Below are positions 35,487 through 46,042 of a stretch of 64,000 nucleotides of DNA, piece by piece. The notes beneath the pieces were generated by a model that saw only the letters and a program-made list of their open reading frames with translations, made no database searches and had not been told where the DNA came from. Within the stretch, counting starts at the first letter, position 1; each line of letters starts with the position of its first letter. The translations under genes and the position numbers were made by a program. Source of the stretch: Rhodobacteraceae bacterium UBA6197 (GTDB lineage Bacteria > Pseudomonadota > Alphaproteobacteria > Rhodobacterales > Rhodobacteraceae); assembly GCA_002422085.1 (NCBI GenBank), contig DISZ01000004.1:1-64000 (forward strand), given 5' to 3'.

Positions 35487-38400
35487 TCACGACGGTTTTG
35501 TGCCGTAGCCGATGAGAAGGTACACCTCCCGGATGGCGCCCATTTCCGGTGGGAAGCGCAGAACACCGAGATCATTTGGTTCGGCACCGTCCAGCGGCAC
35601 ATGGTCGATCTCTTGCACGCCATGGTAGAACCCGGGCCAGGCCGCGTCACCGACGCAGACCAAGCTGTGCACGCCTTCCTTGCAAGTATCCGGATCGAAC
35701 CCTTTCAGGCCCTGCCCGGCATAGAACACGACGGTGTGGTGGGTGCTTGGACGCGCATTCGGTGCCTCGAACAGAACTTCGAGGCGGTTGATCTCGACTG
35801 TCTTGTCGCCGGTCACGAACGGTAGCATCGACCGCGTGATCGGCATGCCAAGCAATTGTGTGCGGCCGCTTGGCGCCTCGTGCCACGCCCATTGCCCACT
35901 GGTTTCGCGGCGCGCGTCGATCAGGCGCACCCCGTCGCCGGGCAGGCGCATGGCCGCGCATTCGCGGGCCGCCCGGCGCAGCAGGTCGCCGCCTTCGCGC
36001 GCGGTGTAGCGCAGGTGCAGCACCACGTCGCGTAGTGTATCGACGTCGAACTGGTTGTTCTCACGCGGAAGCTCCAGCCGAATACGACAAACGGCCCCGG
36101 CAAGTTCGAAGGGCAGGTAACGCGGATCCTGAAAGCTGAGCTCGAACATACCGAAATCGTCAGTCCCGACCGAGGTGACGACGCTTTCGGTGGCGGCATA
36201 GCTGTGGATCATCCGCGCGTCCTCGGGCAGGGGCGGGTAGCCGTTGTTGCAGCCATCCGCGTCACAGCAGCGATGCTGCGGGTCGATCAGAATCGGGCTG
36301 ACGCGCGTTTGGCTGGACAAAAGCGTCATGCGGCAATGGATGCCTGTATAGGGTCCGGTGACGCAGGGCAGGCTGACCGACAGGGTCTTGATCCGGCGCA
36401 TGAAATGGCCGGGGTAATCCAGATCGTACATCCATTCCGGGATGGCGATTTCGCAGGTGCCGGTCGCCTGAAGTTGCAAGAAGGCCACCGGAAACTGTTC
36501 GCGCAGCGAGATGTTCTTGGTAATCTCGTATTCGCGCAGGTTTCGGTCGTGGTAGGTCTTTTCCATTCGCCGCAGCGACAGGCCAAGGCGTTCACCCGCC
36601 AGAAGGCCTTCGTGAAGGTCGTCCCAGCCGGTGTCGCGCACGAAATGTTCGGCCAAGTGCCCGCGTTCGATGTTGAAGGCGCGCTGCGCCTGATAAGCAC
36701 AGTGAAGCGCCAGTTCATACATCCGTGCATGCAACGCCGCAGTTTCCTGCTGCAGCCAGAGGTAAAGCGCGTGGCTGGTGAACTTGTCGCGCAGGAAATC
36801 CTGCACTTCGGCGACGTTCTGCATGGTCTGGCGCTGGTCGTTCAGGTCGCGCAGGGCGGCGTCGCGGCGGCGCAGGGCACCAAGGCGTTCCCGCTCGATC
36901 TTGTCGATCTCGATCGTATGGACATCGACAAGGTGCTGCCATTCATCCTCGCGCCGGTCCCAGCCGTCCTTGGTCAGACCGAGTCCGGCGACGGTGTTGA
37001 CGACATCGGCGGCGGTTCGGGTAATGGTGCCCGAGGCGGCAAAGATCATCGCCAGTTTCTTGCCCGGCGGCAGGGTGATGAAGTTGCAGGGAAAGCCGAC
37101 ATTGGGGTCGGGGATCAGGTTCATCGCCTGACCGATTGCCTCGACCACGTTGCCGGCGGTGCGCAGCGTCGTCGAGGTGACGGTGAGGGGTTCGTATTGT
37201 GCCTCGCCCGACAACAGGCCGGCAGCGATCAGGTTCTTGTAGTAGGTGAGGTTGGTCAAGGCGATGGCCTTGTTCTTTTCAATCGCCTGAACCTGCCAGT
37301 CGGCGTCGCGCCATTGATCCTCGCGGATCTTCAGCATCAGGTCGTTGATCTGGCGTTCGTGCATGACGCGCAGTTGCGACAGGTATTCGGCGTCGCCCTT
37401 CTCATAGGCCGACAGCAACTGGCCGCCAAGGCTGCGCAGTTCACCGGCCAGTTCCTGTGCCCGGCCGACCAGAACGAGGAAGCGATACGGGCTGGCCGGA
37501 CGGCACCAGAACGCCTCGTCGAGGCAGAGGTCGCCATCGAGTTTCCAGCATTCTCGCACCGTGTCGTCCCCGAAATAGGGCATGTCGATAGTGGGGGTTC
37601 CATTGCGGATGCGGCGCGCGTTGAGGCAGGCATGGATCAGCCCAAGCCGGTCGCTGGCGCGGTCGTAAAGGCACATCAGTCGCGGGTTGAGCGGCGCACA
37701 AGCCAGCGTCACGCTGGCAATGGAGTCGGCTGTCTCAACAGGTGTTTCAACCACCGTTACCGGTAACGTGCCAAGGATGCGGTTCACGGTATCGACCAGA
37801 AGGCGCGCCTGCCCGAAGGCCTCGGGCGTGTTGCGACGCATAAGCGCGTCCGACCAATCCAGCAGAATGTCGAGGCGCCGCAGGGTGACGAACCGCCGTG
37901 CCGCGATAGTGTCGGACACCGGACCGGAGGGGCAGCAGCAACGACGCGGGCGCAAATGGCCACGCCGGCTTGGCGGAACCGTGGCGGGCATGTCGACGAA
38001 TGCGGTGTCCGCGAACCCTCCCGCCGCACCGATCGGCACGGGATCGTTCGGGCCAGGGTCGTCGGGCCCCGGATCGTTCGGCCCCGGATCGTCACCGCCG
38101 GTGTCGTCGCGCGGGTCACACTCTGCCCAGGTGTTGTCGCCGGTCAGCGGGTTCCAGATCAGGTCCAGCCAGCGCAATGCGTCTTCGTGCCGGCAATGCG
38201 TGGCCAGATGCCCCGCCGCGGCGATGGCCATTGCAAACCGGTCGCGCGGCAGGATCGGCGCGCCGGGACAGTGCCAGCCAAAATAGGGGAAGGCAGGCAG
38301 CCCGCCGACGATGTCGGGGGCGGTGGCCGTTACGACCTCGGGCAACACGACCGCGTCGTCGGGGGCGATATCATAGCGAAAGCCGGGCGCGGGAAATGGC

Positions 38401-41400
38401 AGGTTGGGGTCAGAAGGGTGGCCCTCGTGCGCAAGCCCGCCGGTGATCGAAAATGTCAGCGAGTCGCCCTCGCGCCCGACAAGGGTGATGTCTGGGATCG
38501 CGTTGTCTGCAATCTCGATCCCTTCGGCGGATTTGCGCTGTGCCTGGAATTCGCCGTTGTGGACGCGGCACCAGCGCAGATGCACGGCGCGCCGCGGCAC
38601 CCAGCGCAAAAGCCCGGGCAGCCGGTCCGGCCGATGCCAGTCGGACTGCGGGTCGCCGGCGATCCCGGTCACCGGGTCATCGGGCAACGCGCCCCATTCG
38701 GCGATCTGTTCGACCGGCTGATAGATTTCCGAGTCCTCGATCCAGAAATAGTACTCGTCGATCAGTGCCGGATGTGTCTTGCCACAGGTCTGGCAACAGT
38801 GGCTGTCTGGTTCGTTGTCGCACTTGGAAAGATAGCCGGTGCTGGCAAGCGGGTTCGCCGCGGCCGCGACGCGGAGAAACCGGGTGCCCAGCCGTACCGC
38901 CGCCTGAAACCACATCGGCTGCCGGGTTGGTTGCCCTGTGCCGCCTGCCGCCCGGCCCGGCAATTCGCTGAAAATCGGCGCGGCGCCGATCGGCCCGTCC
39001 GTGCTATCGGTGTTGTCCGGCCCGTCCGGGTTGTCGGTGTCGTCGCCCCCACGCCGGTCGTCCCCAAGCGGCGACAGCCAGGAGGGCCGCGCATGTCTGT
39101 CGGGCGTGCCCAGAAGGCCAAGACCTTGCCGCTGCGGGTCAAGCGCCGTCAAGGTCGACGGCTCGCGGTTTTGCAGTAACGTCACGCCATGATGCGCGGG
39201 CGGCCGACCGCCGACCCAATGAAGCAGACCGCCGGGCACCGGAAGCGTCAGATCCGAGCGGCGCAACTCGGCCTCGAAAAAGCCGAAGGCCTCGGATTTT
39301 CGGGCCAGTTCGGTGCGGTCCCAATCAATCCAGTTCTCGCGGTATATCTCGCGTCGCTTGCAATTTTGCCAACGGCGGAATCCGCCAAAACGACGCTCCC
39401 AAGCGTGCAGGAAAGCTGGCGTCGGAATGAACGCGGGTTCGAGGCCCAACCGGGCGCGGTTGACGAACAACTGGAGCGCCGTGGTTGCTTCTTCGATTCG
39501 GGTGGCTTTCTGGCAAAGGCCGACGTCAACATCCATCAGAAGAACGTCTGACAAGTCTTTGGAGTTGCTGGCAAACCCGCCTGTCGGCAGAGGCACCCGG
39601 TTGAGCCGGGTCAACCACGCGACCATGGCGCTTCGGCCGCGTGTCCGTAGCCCGTTGTTCAACGCCTCGATCTCGGCATAGCGCCGCGGATCGCCGTTCT
39701 CGATGCAGCCATCGCGGTAAAACCGGGTAAGGTTCGCCGTGCCTGCGGGCTCTGGCCCGTCGGAGGCCCAGAGAAATGGCTGCGCCGCGCGGATGTTGCC
39801 GGTCAGGAATTCCGCCATCAGCGCCCGCACCCAAAGGTCGGCGCGCCACACCCGGATGGCCCAGCGGTCGTCCACCAGATCGCCGCTGGTCACGTCATAG
39901 GACAGATCGCCCTCGGCCGGGTCAAAGTGATGCAAGACGGCATTGTCGTGGCGGATGTCCACGTTCATATGGCGCAAAAGATGCGCGGGGTTGTCGTCAT
40001 GCGTTTCATTGGCCTCGTGAAACAGCAGCCAGACCGGTTTTTCCGGGCTGCGTTGCGTGGTGGCGCGCATGACGGTGTAGTCAAAGAGGCGCAACCACCC
40101 ATCAAAAAGCGCCTGAATCCGCTGCGGCGTGGGCGCGACCCGCATGTCGTCGGCGGCGACGGGAGGCAGGTAATTGTCGAGCCGCGGCAAAAGGTTGAAG
40201 TCGAAATCCGCGCGATGGGTCTGAACCCCGCCCGCGACATAGTGCGACTGGCCGCGAAAAGCCTGCGGCTGCGAGAGCATATAGCCAAGCTCGGACTGCG
40301 CGTCATCCGACGCGGGCGTCGCAGACAAGGACAATCGGTCGGCAAAGAGCAGTGCCTTGAAGGCCATCTGATAGGTCGCCCGCATGTCGCGCAATGTGCT
40401 GACATAGTGCTGCGCCAGAAAACCGGGGATGCCGCCGCCCGTCACGCCGATGTCGAACCCGTCGTCAAGCGGCGCGTCCTTCCTGGCGATGAAAAGTTTG
40501 TCATTCGGAATGGTGCCAAACGCGCCACCCGAATCAGGGCCGTCATATTTCAACTGAAAGCCGGTGGTCTGCGGGCAGACATCTTCAGGCCCGTCGAACT
40601 GTAGCGGCAACCGTTCGAATTCGACCGACAGATCGTAAAATCCGCGTTCCAGCCAGATCGGCGCGGTGCAGTCGGCGGGGGCCTCTTCGTCGGGCCAGTC
40701 GTGGGCCAACAGCACCCAGGTTTTCTGCCCTTGCTTCAGCGAGACGCGCCAGCGGTGAAAGCGCCGCAGGGCCTCGAAATCGGGCAACTCGACGCCGGGC
40801 ATGGGCGCCCCGGCGGAAAACGCGTAAGAGCCGGTCTTGTCGATCAGCAACTGGCCCCGCCAGGTCAGGACAAAGGGTTCGGCCCCGCCCAGTTCCCGAT
40901 TGTCGTCATTCGACAGCGCAAAGCCGTTGCGGATGGCCGCATAGTGCAACTGTTGCGCCGTGATGGTGGCATTCATTGCCGGGATCACGGTCGGAACTGG
41001 CGAATTGGCGGCGTTTTCGGCGCGGCCGAACGCGTCGATCCCGCCCCGGACCTCGCGCCAGCGCAGAACACCGGCGGTGCTGCGGTATTCGGCCAGCATG
41101 CCGGTGCCGACCACGCCCAGCAGCGCATGGAACGCGCCGCCGTTCGGCTGAGGCCCCCAGCTGACCAGAGGCGGCGTGCCGTTGTCATTCTCCCACGGGG
41201 TCTGGGCGCGGTTTTCGGACGCCCAGAGGTGGCGCAGCAGCAGCAAAGCAGTTTCCGGGCCGTCGGCCTTGTGATGTCCAGTGACCGAGGCGACATGGTT
41301 GGCCAGATGAGCCGCGATGGCATCGCACCGCGCAAGAAAGCGCGCAAATGACTGCTGGAACCAGCCCCAGCGGGCGGATTCGTCGTGTTCTTCGATCAGT

Positions 41401-44400
41401 CGCGCCTCGGCTTCGAGTTGGCTGTCGAAAAGGAACGAGAAGAACACGAGATCGGCGCGCGGCCGATAGTAGAGCGTGCTGACAGCATCGCGCTCTTGCG
41501 CCGACAATTGGCGGATGCGGGCCAGTTTGGCGATGACGGCGGCGTCGGTGAAGCCGACTTCAAGCGACAAGGTTCCCGCCGCGGGATCGTGACGGAACGG
41601 GCCGCCGCCGGTATTCCACATCGGCGTCGAAGTGGCGGCAAGCGGCTCGTCATAGCGGCGATCCGCGGCAGTGACGGGCAGACCCTCGGCGGCCAGAATG
41701 CCGGGAAAGAAATGCTGACCGAAGTTCAGCCAGCGTGTGCTGGCCGGCGGCATCGGCATCGCGAAGCGGGTCGCCAACACCGCCTCCATGGCGGCCCATG
41801 TCAGGGTGGCGCCGTCACCCGCCTCGACGGCCAAAAGCCGATCACGCAGGGCAAAAAGGCTGTTGCCCTCGTCATCGTCAGGCAGATCAAAGGGCAGGTC
41901 GCGCGCCTCGTTTGCGGTTTGCAGCGGAAAGGGCTCGCCGCCCTGAAGCTGCGGATCTGTGGTGAACAGGAACAAAAGTTCGCCGACCTGAAAGTCGGAG
42001 GCATAGATCTTGGCCAAGACTTCGGCAAACGTCAGCGTGCAGGCCGGGTTGGCGCTCCATGTCGCGGCGGGGTTTGCCGGATCGAACCCCGCCATCAGTG
42101 ACAGCGCGTCGAAATTGTCTTGCAGCAGTTTCAGGAATTCTGGCGGCCGGCAGGCGCAGTCGAAGCTCGCCATCGCATACTTCTGGATAGCGTAGAGGAG
42201 TTTCTCGACCGCCCAGTCGAATTTCGAAGACCCGGGCACCCAGAACGCCAAAACATGAGTGCGCTCGGCGCGCGTCGCGCCCGGTGCGGGCGTGCTGCCG
42301 TCGGTCAGCGGCAGGCTGAAGTCCGCCCGCAGCAACAACAGAGCGGCCAGTTGACGGATGAAATCGGCATTCGCCGTGGTGCCGTTGAACATGCCAAGCA
42401 CATCTGCGATGTCCGCCAGTTCCGCGAAGGTGACGGGGTGGCCCTGCGCCTTCAGCCGCCGCCAGAGCCGAATGAAGGCGTTCAGAAGCTTGAGCGCGGC
42501 GACCGGATCGGCCGGATCGGTGAAGGTGATGAAGAACTCGTCGAGGCAGCACGGTTCGCAATCGGGCAGGCTGCGTTCGCGGCGGTGGCGAATGTCGAAC
42601 CCGACGAAGCCCGATTTCCACAGCTCGAGAAATTCGCAATAGCTGAGGCACGTGCGGTCCAGAAATACCGGCAGATGCACGATTTCGTCCAGCCAGCCGG
42701 CATCGCCCTGCGCAAAGCCGAATTGCAGCGGCAGCGTCGCCGGGCCGACCCTGCCGGGGCGGAAAAGTGCCGCGTCCTCCTCGGGGGTCAGGCCCAGATA
42801 CTCGACCGCGATGTCGTGGCGCAGGGGGTAGCGCCACAGATGCGAGCGGAATTCGGCGGGTTCATGGACCGGGTCCAGCACGTATTCGGTGATGTGGCGG
42901 CGGAAATGGCGCATGGTGGCGAACCGGCTGCTGCCCAGTTGGGCCAGATAGGTTCGGGCGATGTCGGTCGGCTGATTGTAGGGCAGCGCACAGCCGGTGA
43001 AATCCTGCCGAAGCACCGACCAGGCGCCAGGCTCGGTCGTGGGCGTGGCGGGGGTCGAATGTTCGGGCAGGGCGCAGAACAAGGTGGCCGCATCATGGGC
43101 TTCGGCCACTGGCTCCGCCGCCGTATTCAATGGATGGCCGCCCAACGTGTCGGCCGCGGTGTTGTAGAGCACGCCGACGCCACCGCCGATGGCGACCAGA
43201 GCCTCCAGGCTTTCGTTGACAAGGTCGATTTGCGGGATCTGCGTGCAGAGGTTGGACGCGGTCGCCAGCAGGTCGCCCAACGGCCCGCGGCGGTTGCCCA
43301 GCAGGTGGGACAGCGTCGCGTTCTGGTCGTCGGGCAGCGGATCGTCGCAGGTCGAGAGGGGCGAGACCTGCAAGATCTCCTTGAGATAGGCGACGGGCCC
43401 CAGCGGCGACAGATGTTTGGGCGCGATGCAATTGGTCAGCGACCCGTCGGGATTGATCGGTGTGAATGGCCCCGACGGCACCACCACCACGGCACCATTG
43501 GCGCCGGCATTGGCCCAGATCGGCTGGGCATGGTCAAAGGCAACGCTGCCGCGCAGGGCATCGCGCAGGTCCTCAAAGGTTATGCCGTCAAGATCGGAAG
43601 CCTTGAGGATGCCACGCGCCCAAAGCGCCTCGGTCACGGAAAACCGTAGAGCGTCGGGCACGATCCCGGCGGTAAGGGCCAGAACGTCGCGGATACACGC
43701 CAGCCAGTCGGCGACCTGCGCCTGAGCTTCAGGCTCGCCCGGCAGGATCGCGGCGAGCGCTGCGGCAAGATTGGCCGCGTTCCAGCCGGTGAAATCGAAA
43801 CCGGGCATCTGCGCCAGCAGCGCGTCGACAATGTTGCCCGGCGATCGGTCGAGCATCGGCAGGCTTCCCGCCGCAAGCGGGATATGCGGATCGACAGTCA
43901 GCGACACGTCGAAAAACCGGCGCAGATTGCGCACGAAGGCGTCCGACCGTTCCGCCACTGTCCCCGGCGCAGTAAACGCAGGCAGGAGCGTCGCATCGCC
44001 CGTGAACAGCGCCAGCCAGGCCTGATTGGTGCGGTTCGACAGGTCGAATACGTCGGTGACGGCGAAGGGCGGCGTAGTGATCGCGGCCATGAGCGGAACA
44101 TGCGCATGGGTGACAGCGCTTAGCACGATTTCCAGATGTCCCGTGGTCTCGGCGAGGGTGAGGGAATTCCAGAAGACGTCGGTGGTTTCGGTCGTGACGG
44201 CCAGCCACGCGGTGACCAGCGCCTCGGCATTGCTGCCTGCGATCAGCGGACAGAAGGGCACGTTCGGTTCGGCGGCAAGGCCCAGCGACCAAAGCCGCCG
44301 CGCCGCCTGAAAGCGGGTAAGCCCGGCGGGCTCGGAAAAGACCCCGTCGTCGATGGCCTGTGTCAAGGCGACGGTGAGTTGCGGGACGGCCTGCAGGATG

Positions 44401-45464
44401 GCGATGTCATAGCGCTGCTGGCGCGCGACCTGAGGCGGCAAAAGCGCTGTCAGCGCATAGAAATATTCCGCCGTGACCGTGAAGGGCGGGTTTAGCGGGC
44501 CGCCGCCGTTACGGGTCAGATGCGCCTTGGTCAACCTGTCTGGCTGGCTTGGAAAGACCGGAAAGACGAACCCCGCCCGTACGGCGGCGGCGCTGTTTCT
44601 TTCGCACCAGATCGCGGCGGACATGGCAAAGACGAAGTTGGTCAGGCGATCCGCCTCGCCGTCGTGACCGACGTAATAGGTGACGAGGTCGCCCTCAAAG
44701 AGGCGTCGGTCACGTTCCTCGTCGCTGTCGGCATTGTGGGGGCCGGTGAACATAGATTCCAGCGACCGGTCGGATTCCGGCAGTGGAAAGGCGCCGCGAT
44801 CCCAGGTGATTTCGCGGGCGATGTGGCGCGCCGCCTTGAGCGTCAGATCGGCAATGCCCGCCAGATTGCCGGGTTCGTCATTCAGCACGTCTTCGATGGC
44901 GGTGCGCAATTGCGTGTAATTCGGGGCGCCGCCGTCCTCGGGGACAGTGACGGTGGGGCCGGTCGCCGCACCCGGACCGGGCAGTTGCAGATGGAGACTG
45001 ACCGGATCGAGGCCGGCAAAGGTGTTCGGATCGCCCGGCAATGCAGCGTTCGAGACGGGCACGTTGTAATACTGCCGCCGGTGGAGGATCTCGGATCCGC
45101 CGCGCGTGATGACAAGTCGAATGTCGGCGGTTTCATGTTCGCCGCCCGGGGCTGGGGCCGGTATTTCGACGACGGCCGTCGCGACCGCGAACATGTTTCG
45201 CTGAAAAACGCCCAGCCCGGCAGGTGTGATGCTGAAATGCTGGGTGATGCGCGTGTTCGCGTCGGGCTGCGGCAGGGGGTCGGCCGAGGGCGAGGCCGGC
45301 AGCACCGGCGCAAGGTAGCTTGCCGACCCGGCCGCCGGTCCCTGTCCGGTCGGGTCGGCCAATGACAGTTCATGGACCTCGATGGTCAGGCCGTTGAGAT
45401 AGTCGGTAAAGTCTGCTCCCGTGACCGGGTTGGTGGGGAGGAGGCGGAGAATGACGCTGGGCAT
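35487..45464 (-). CDS. Tc (ABC) toxin A subunit: TcA-like pore/translocon protein
   Basis: A 3325-residue protein, larger than the usual TcA (about 2400-2500). There is no signal peptide. Around residues 690-1000 are the TcA-type blocks SPLGPVAYLKEILQV, then DLVNESLEALV, LPYNQPTDIARTYLAQLG and LSYCEFLELWKSGFVGF. Residues about 1530-1560 look PA14-like (RGQLLIDKTGSYAFSA). Two Asp/Gly/Pro-rich linkers lie near 2135-2160 and 2456-2475. The last 650 residues are the pore-forming/TcB-binding part: long charged helices, then FLRDKFTSHALYLWLQQETA with LHARMYELALHCAYQAQRA, and a beta-sandwich end. AGGAG lies before the ATG. It is the last of three toxin genes on this strand. Expected to form a pentameric syringe that injects the TcB-TcC payload. 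Confidence 0.9.
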   Translation of the reverse strand: MPSVILRLLPTNPVTGADFTDYLNGLTIEVHELSLADPTGQGPAAGSASYLAPVLPASPSADPLPQPDANTRITQHFSITPAGLGVFQRNMFAVATAVVEIPAPAPGGEHETADIRLVITRGGSEILHRRQYYNVPVSNAALPGDPNTFAGLDPVSLHLQLPGPGAATGPTVTVPEDGGAPNYTQLRTAIEDVLNDEPGNLAGIADLTLKAARHIAREITWDRGAFPLPESDRSLESMFTGPHNADSDEERDRRLFEGDLVTYYVGHDGEADRLTNFVFAMSAAIWCERNSAAAVRAGFVFPVFPSQPDRLTKAHLTRNGGGPLNPPFTVTAEYFYALTALLPPQVARQQRYDIAILQAVPQLTVALTQAIDDGVFSEPAGLTRFQAARRLWSLGLAAEPNVPFCPLIAGSNAEALVTAWLAVTTETTDVFWNSLTLAETTGHLEIVLSAVTHAHVPLMAAITTPPFAVTDVFDLSNRTNQAWLALFTGDATLLPAFTAPGTVAERSDAFVRNLRRFFDVSLTVDPHIPLAAGSLPMLDRSPGNIVDALLAQMPGFDFTGWNAANLAAALAAILPGEPEAQAQVADWLACIRDVLALTAGIVPDALRFSVTEALWARGILKASDLDGITFEDLRDALRGSVAFDHAQPIWANAGANGAVVVVPSGPFTPINPDGSLTNCIAPKHLSPLGPVAYLKEILQVSPLSTCDDPLPDDQNATLSHLLGNRRGPLGDLLATASNLCTQIPQIDLVNESLEALVAIGGGVGVLYNTAADTLGGHPLNTAAEPVAEAHDAATLFCALPEHSTPATPTTEPGAWSVLRQDFTGCALPYNQPTDIARTYLAQLGSSRFATMRHFRRHITEYVLDPVHEPAEFRSHLWRYPLRHDIAVEYLGLTPEEDAALFRPGRVGPATLPLQFGFAQGDAGWLDEIVHLPVFLDRTCLSYCEFLELWKSGFVGFDIRHRRERSLPDCEPCCLDEFFITFTDPADPVAALKLLNAFIRLWRRLKAQGHPVTFAELADIADVLGMFNGTTANADFIRQLAALLLLRADFSLPLTDGSTPAPGATRAERTHVLAFWVPGSSKFDWAVEKLLYAIQKYAMASFDCACRPPEFLKLLQDNFDALSLMAGFDPANPAATWSANPACTLTFAEVLAKIYASDFQVGELLFLFTTDPQLQGGEPFPLQTANEARDLPFDLPDDDEGNSLFALRDRLLAVEAGDGATLTWAAMEAVLATRFAMPMPPASTRWLNFGQHFFPGILAAEGLPVTAADRRYDEPLAATSTPMWNTGGGPFRHDPAAGTLSLEVGFTDAAVIAKLARIRQLSAQERDAVSTLYYRPRADLVFFSFLFDSQLEAEARLIEEHDESARWGWFQQSFARFLARCDAIAAHLANHVASVTGHHKADGPETALLLLRHLWASENRAQTPWENDNGTPPLVSWGPQPNGGAFHALLGVVGTGMLAEYRSTAGVLRWREVRGGIDAFGRAENAANSPVPTVIPAMNATITAQQLHYAAIRNGFALSNDDNRELGGAEPFVLTWRGQLLIDKTGSYAFSAGAPMPGVELPDFEALRRFHRWRVSLKQGQKTWVLLAHDWPDEEAPADCTAPIWLERGFYDLSVEFERLPLQFDGPEDVCPQTTGFQLKYDGPDSGGAFGTIPNDKLFIARKDAPLDDGFDIGVTGGGIPGFLAQHYVSTLRDMRATYQMAFKALLFADRLSLSATPASDDAQSELGYMLSQPQAFRGQSHYVAGGVQTHRADFDFNLLPRLDNYLPPVAADDMRVAPTPQRIQALFDGWLRLFDYTVMRATTQRSPEKPVWLLFHEANETHDDNPAHLLRHMNVDIRHDNAVLHHFDPAEGDLSYDVTSGDLVDDRWAIRVWRADLWVRALMAEFLTGNIRAAQPFLWASDGPEPAGTANLTRFYRDGCIENGDPRRYAEIEALNNGLRTRGRSAMVAWLTRLNRVPLPTGGFASNSKDLSDVLLMDVDVGLCQKATRIEEATTALQLFVNRARLGLEPAFIPTPAFLHAWERRFGGFRRWQNCKRREIYRENWIDWDRTELARKSEAFGFFEAELRRSDLTLPVPGGLLHWVGGRPPAHHGVTLLQNREPSTLTALDPQRQGLGLLGTPDRHARPSWLSPLGDDRRGGDDTDNPDGPDNTDSTDGPIGAAPIFSELPGRAAGGTGQPTRQPMWFQAAVRLGTRFLRVAAAANPLASTGYLSKCDNEPDSHCCQTCGKTHPALIDEYYFWIEDSEIYQPVEQIAEWGALPDDPVTGIAGDPQSDWHRPDRLPGLLRWVPRRAVHLRWCRVHNGEFQAQRKSAEGIEIADNAIPDITLVGREGDSLTFSITGGLAHEGHPSDPNLPFPAPGFRYDIAPDDAVVLPEVVTATAPDIVGGLPAFPYFGWHCPGAPILPRDRFAMAIAAAGHLATHCRHEDALRWLDLIWNPLTGDNTWAECDPRDDTGGDDPGPNDPGPDDPGPNDPVPIGAAGGFADTAFVDMPATVPPSRRGHLRPRRCCCPSGPVSDTIAARRFVTLRRLDILLDWSDALMRRNTPEAFGQARLLVDTVNRILGTLPVTVVETPVETADSIASVTLACAPLNPRLMCLYDRASDRLGLIHACLNARRIRNGTPTIDMPYFGDDTVRECWKLDGDLCLDEAFWCRPASPYRFLVLVGRAQELAGELRSLGGQLLSAYEKGDAEYLSQLRVMHERQINDLMLKIREDQWRDADWQVQAIEKNKAIALTNLTYYKNLIAAGLLSGEAQYEPLTVTSTTLRTAGNVVEAIGQAMNLIPDPNVGFPCNFITLPPGKKLAMIFAASGTITRTAADVVNTVAGLGLTKDGWDRREDEWQHLVDVHTIEIDKIERERLGALRRRDAALRDLNDQRQTMQNVAEVQDFLRDKFTSHALYLWLQQETAALHARMYELALHCAYQAQRAFNIERGHLAEHFVRDTGWDDLHEGLLAGERLGLSLRRMEKTYHDRNLREYEITKNISLREQFPVAFLQLQATGTCEIAIPEWMYDLDYPGHFMRRIKTLSVSLPCVTGPYTGIHCRMTLLSSQTRVSPILIDPQHRCCDADGCNNGYPPLPEDARMIHSYAATESVVTSVGTDDFGMFELSFQDPRYLPFELAGAVCRIRLELPRENNQFDVDTLRDVVLHLRYTAREGGDLLRRAARECAAMRLPGDGVRLIDARRETSGQWAWHEAPSGRTQLLGMPITRSMLPFVTGDKTVEINRLEVLFEAPNARPSTHHTVVFYAGQGLKGFDPDTCKEGVHSLVCVGDAAWPGFYHGVQEIDHVPLDGAEPNDLGVLRFPPEMGAIREVYLLIGYGTKPS
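38041..38093 (-). repeat. 15-bp tandem repeat encoding a DPGPN/D pentapeptide linker
   Basis: A 15-base unit (GGATCGTTCGGGCCA and variants) repeats about 3.5 times in frame within the TcA gene. It encodes DPGPN-DPGPD-DPGPN-DPVP near residues 2457-2475. Such a linker would be flexible and may vary in copy number between strains. Confidence 0.75.
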
Positions 45465-45505
45465 TGGTATCTCCTGTTATAACGACGATCAGAACTTGCG
45501 TTTTA

Positions 45506-46042
45506 TCACTGCGAAAAGAGCTCTTTCACCTTGTCCGATAGATCCGCTTCGTTTCTTGATGATCCGGAAAACAACATAGTGACGGTGGCATACGCGATCT
45601 GGGCAAAATGCACTGGCGATGATCCAATGGCGGTATGACATGCGTGGTCAAATACGACATGTCCTGATTTGAAGCCCTGAAACTTCAAGGCACCTTCCAT
45701 GACCGCTTGTCCATATTCACTCGGAAGGCCTTTTATGATCGAAGTCTCGGATCGCGACAAAGCCCGAGAGCCGACCTCCGGATCGTCTGCAGACATGCCT
45801 GTTTCCAATCTGCAATAAGCGGTCTTCATTGGCCTGAAGCTGCCTCCCAGCAACCCATAGAGCTTTCTTGCTCCGGTTATGACCGTTCGCTCTATTGCCA
45901 CGAATGAGCCGGTGATTTCGCTTGAGAACTCGCAGGGGATATCTTTCCGTAAAACCGACGCGCTGACATATTCCGCGTCAGGGATTTCATCAATCCAAAC
46001 TCGGACTGTCTGTGTGTTTGATATTTTGTATGTTCTTATCAT
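45506..46042 (-). CDS. Putative immunity protein for the Tc/RHS toxin payload
   Basis: A 178-residue soluble protein without a family I recognise. It starts MIRTYKISNTQTVRVWIDEI and ends in SDKVKELFSQ, with a FDHACHTAIGSSPVHFAQIA stretch late in the protein. Its ATG overlaps the stop of the toxin gene by ATGA, which forces co-expression, the classic layout of a polymorphic toxin and its immunity gene. Composition is distinct: 45541-45600 has 29 G/C of 60, far below the RHS region. It lies between the toxin and TcA genes. Function is inferred from position; it could instead be a chaperone or an accessory toxin factor. Confidence 0.7.
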   Translation of the reverse strand: MIRTYKISNTQTVRVWIDEIPDAEYVSASVLRKDIPCEFSSEITGSFVAIERTVITGARKLYGLLGGSFRPMKTAYCRLETGMSADDPEVGSRALSRSETSIIKGLPSEYGQAVMEGALKFQGFKSGHVVFDHACHTAIGSSPVHFAQIAYATVTMLFSGSSRNEADLSDKVKELFSQ

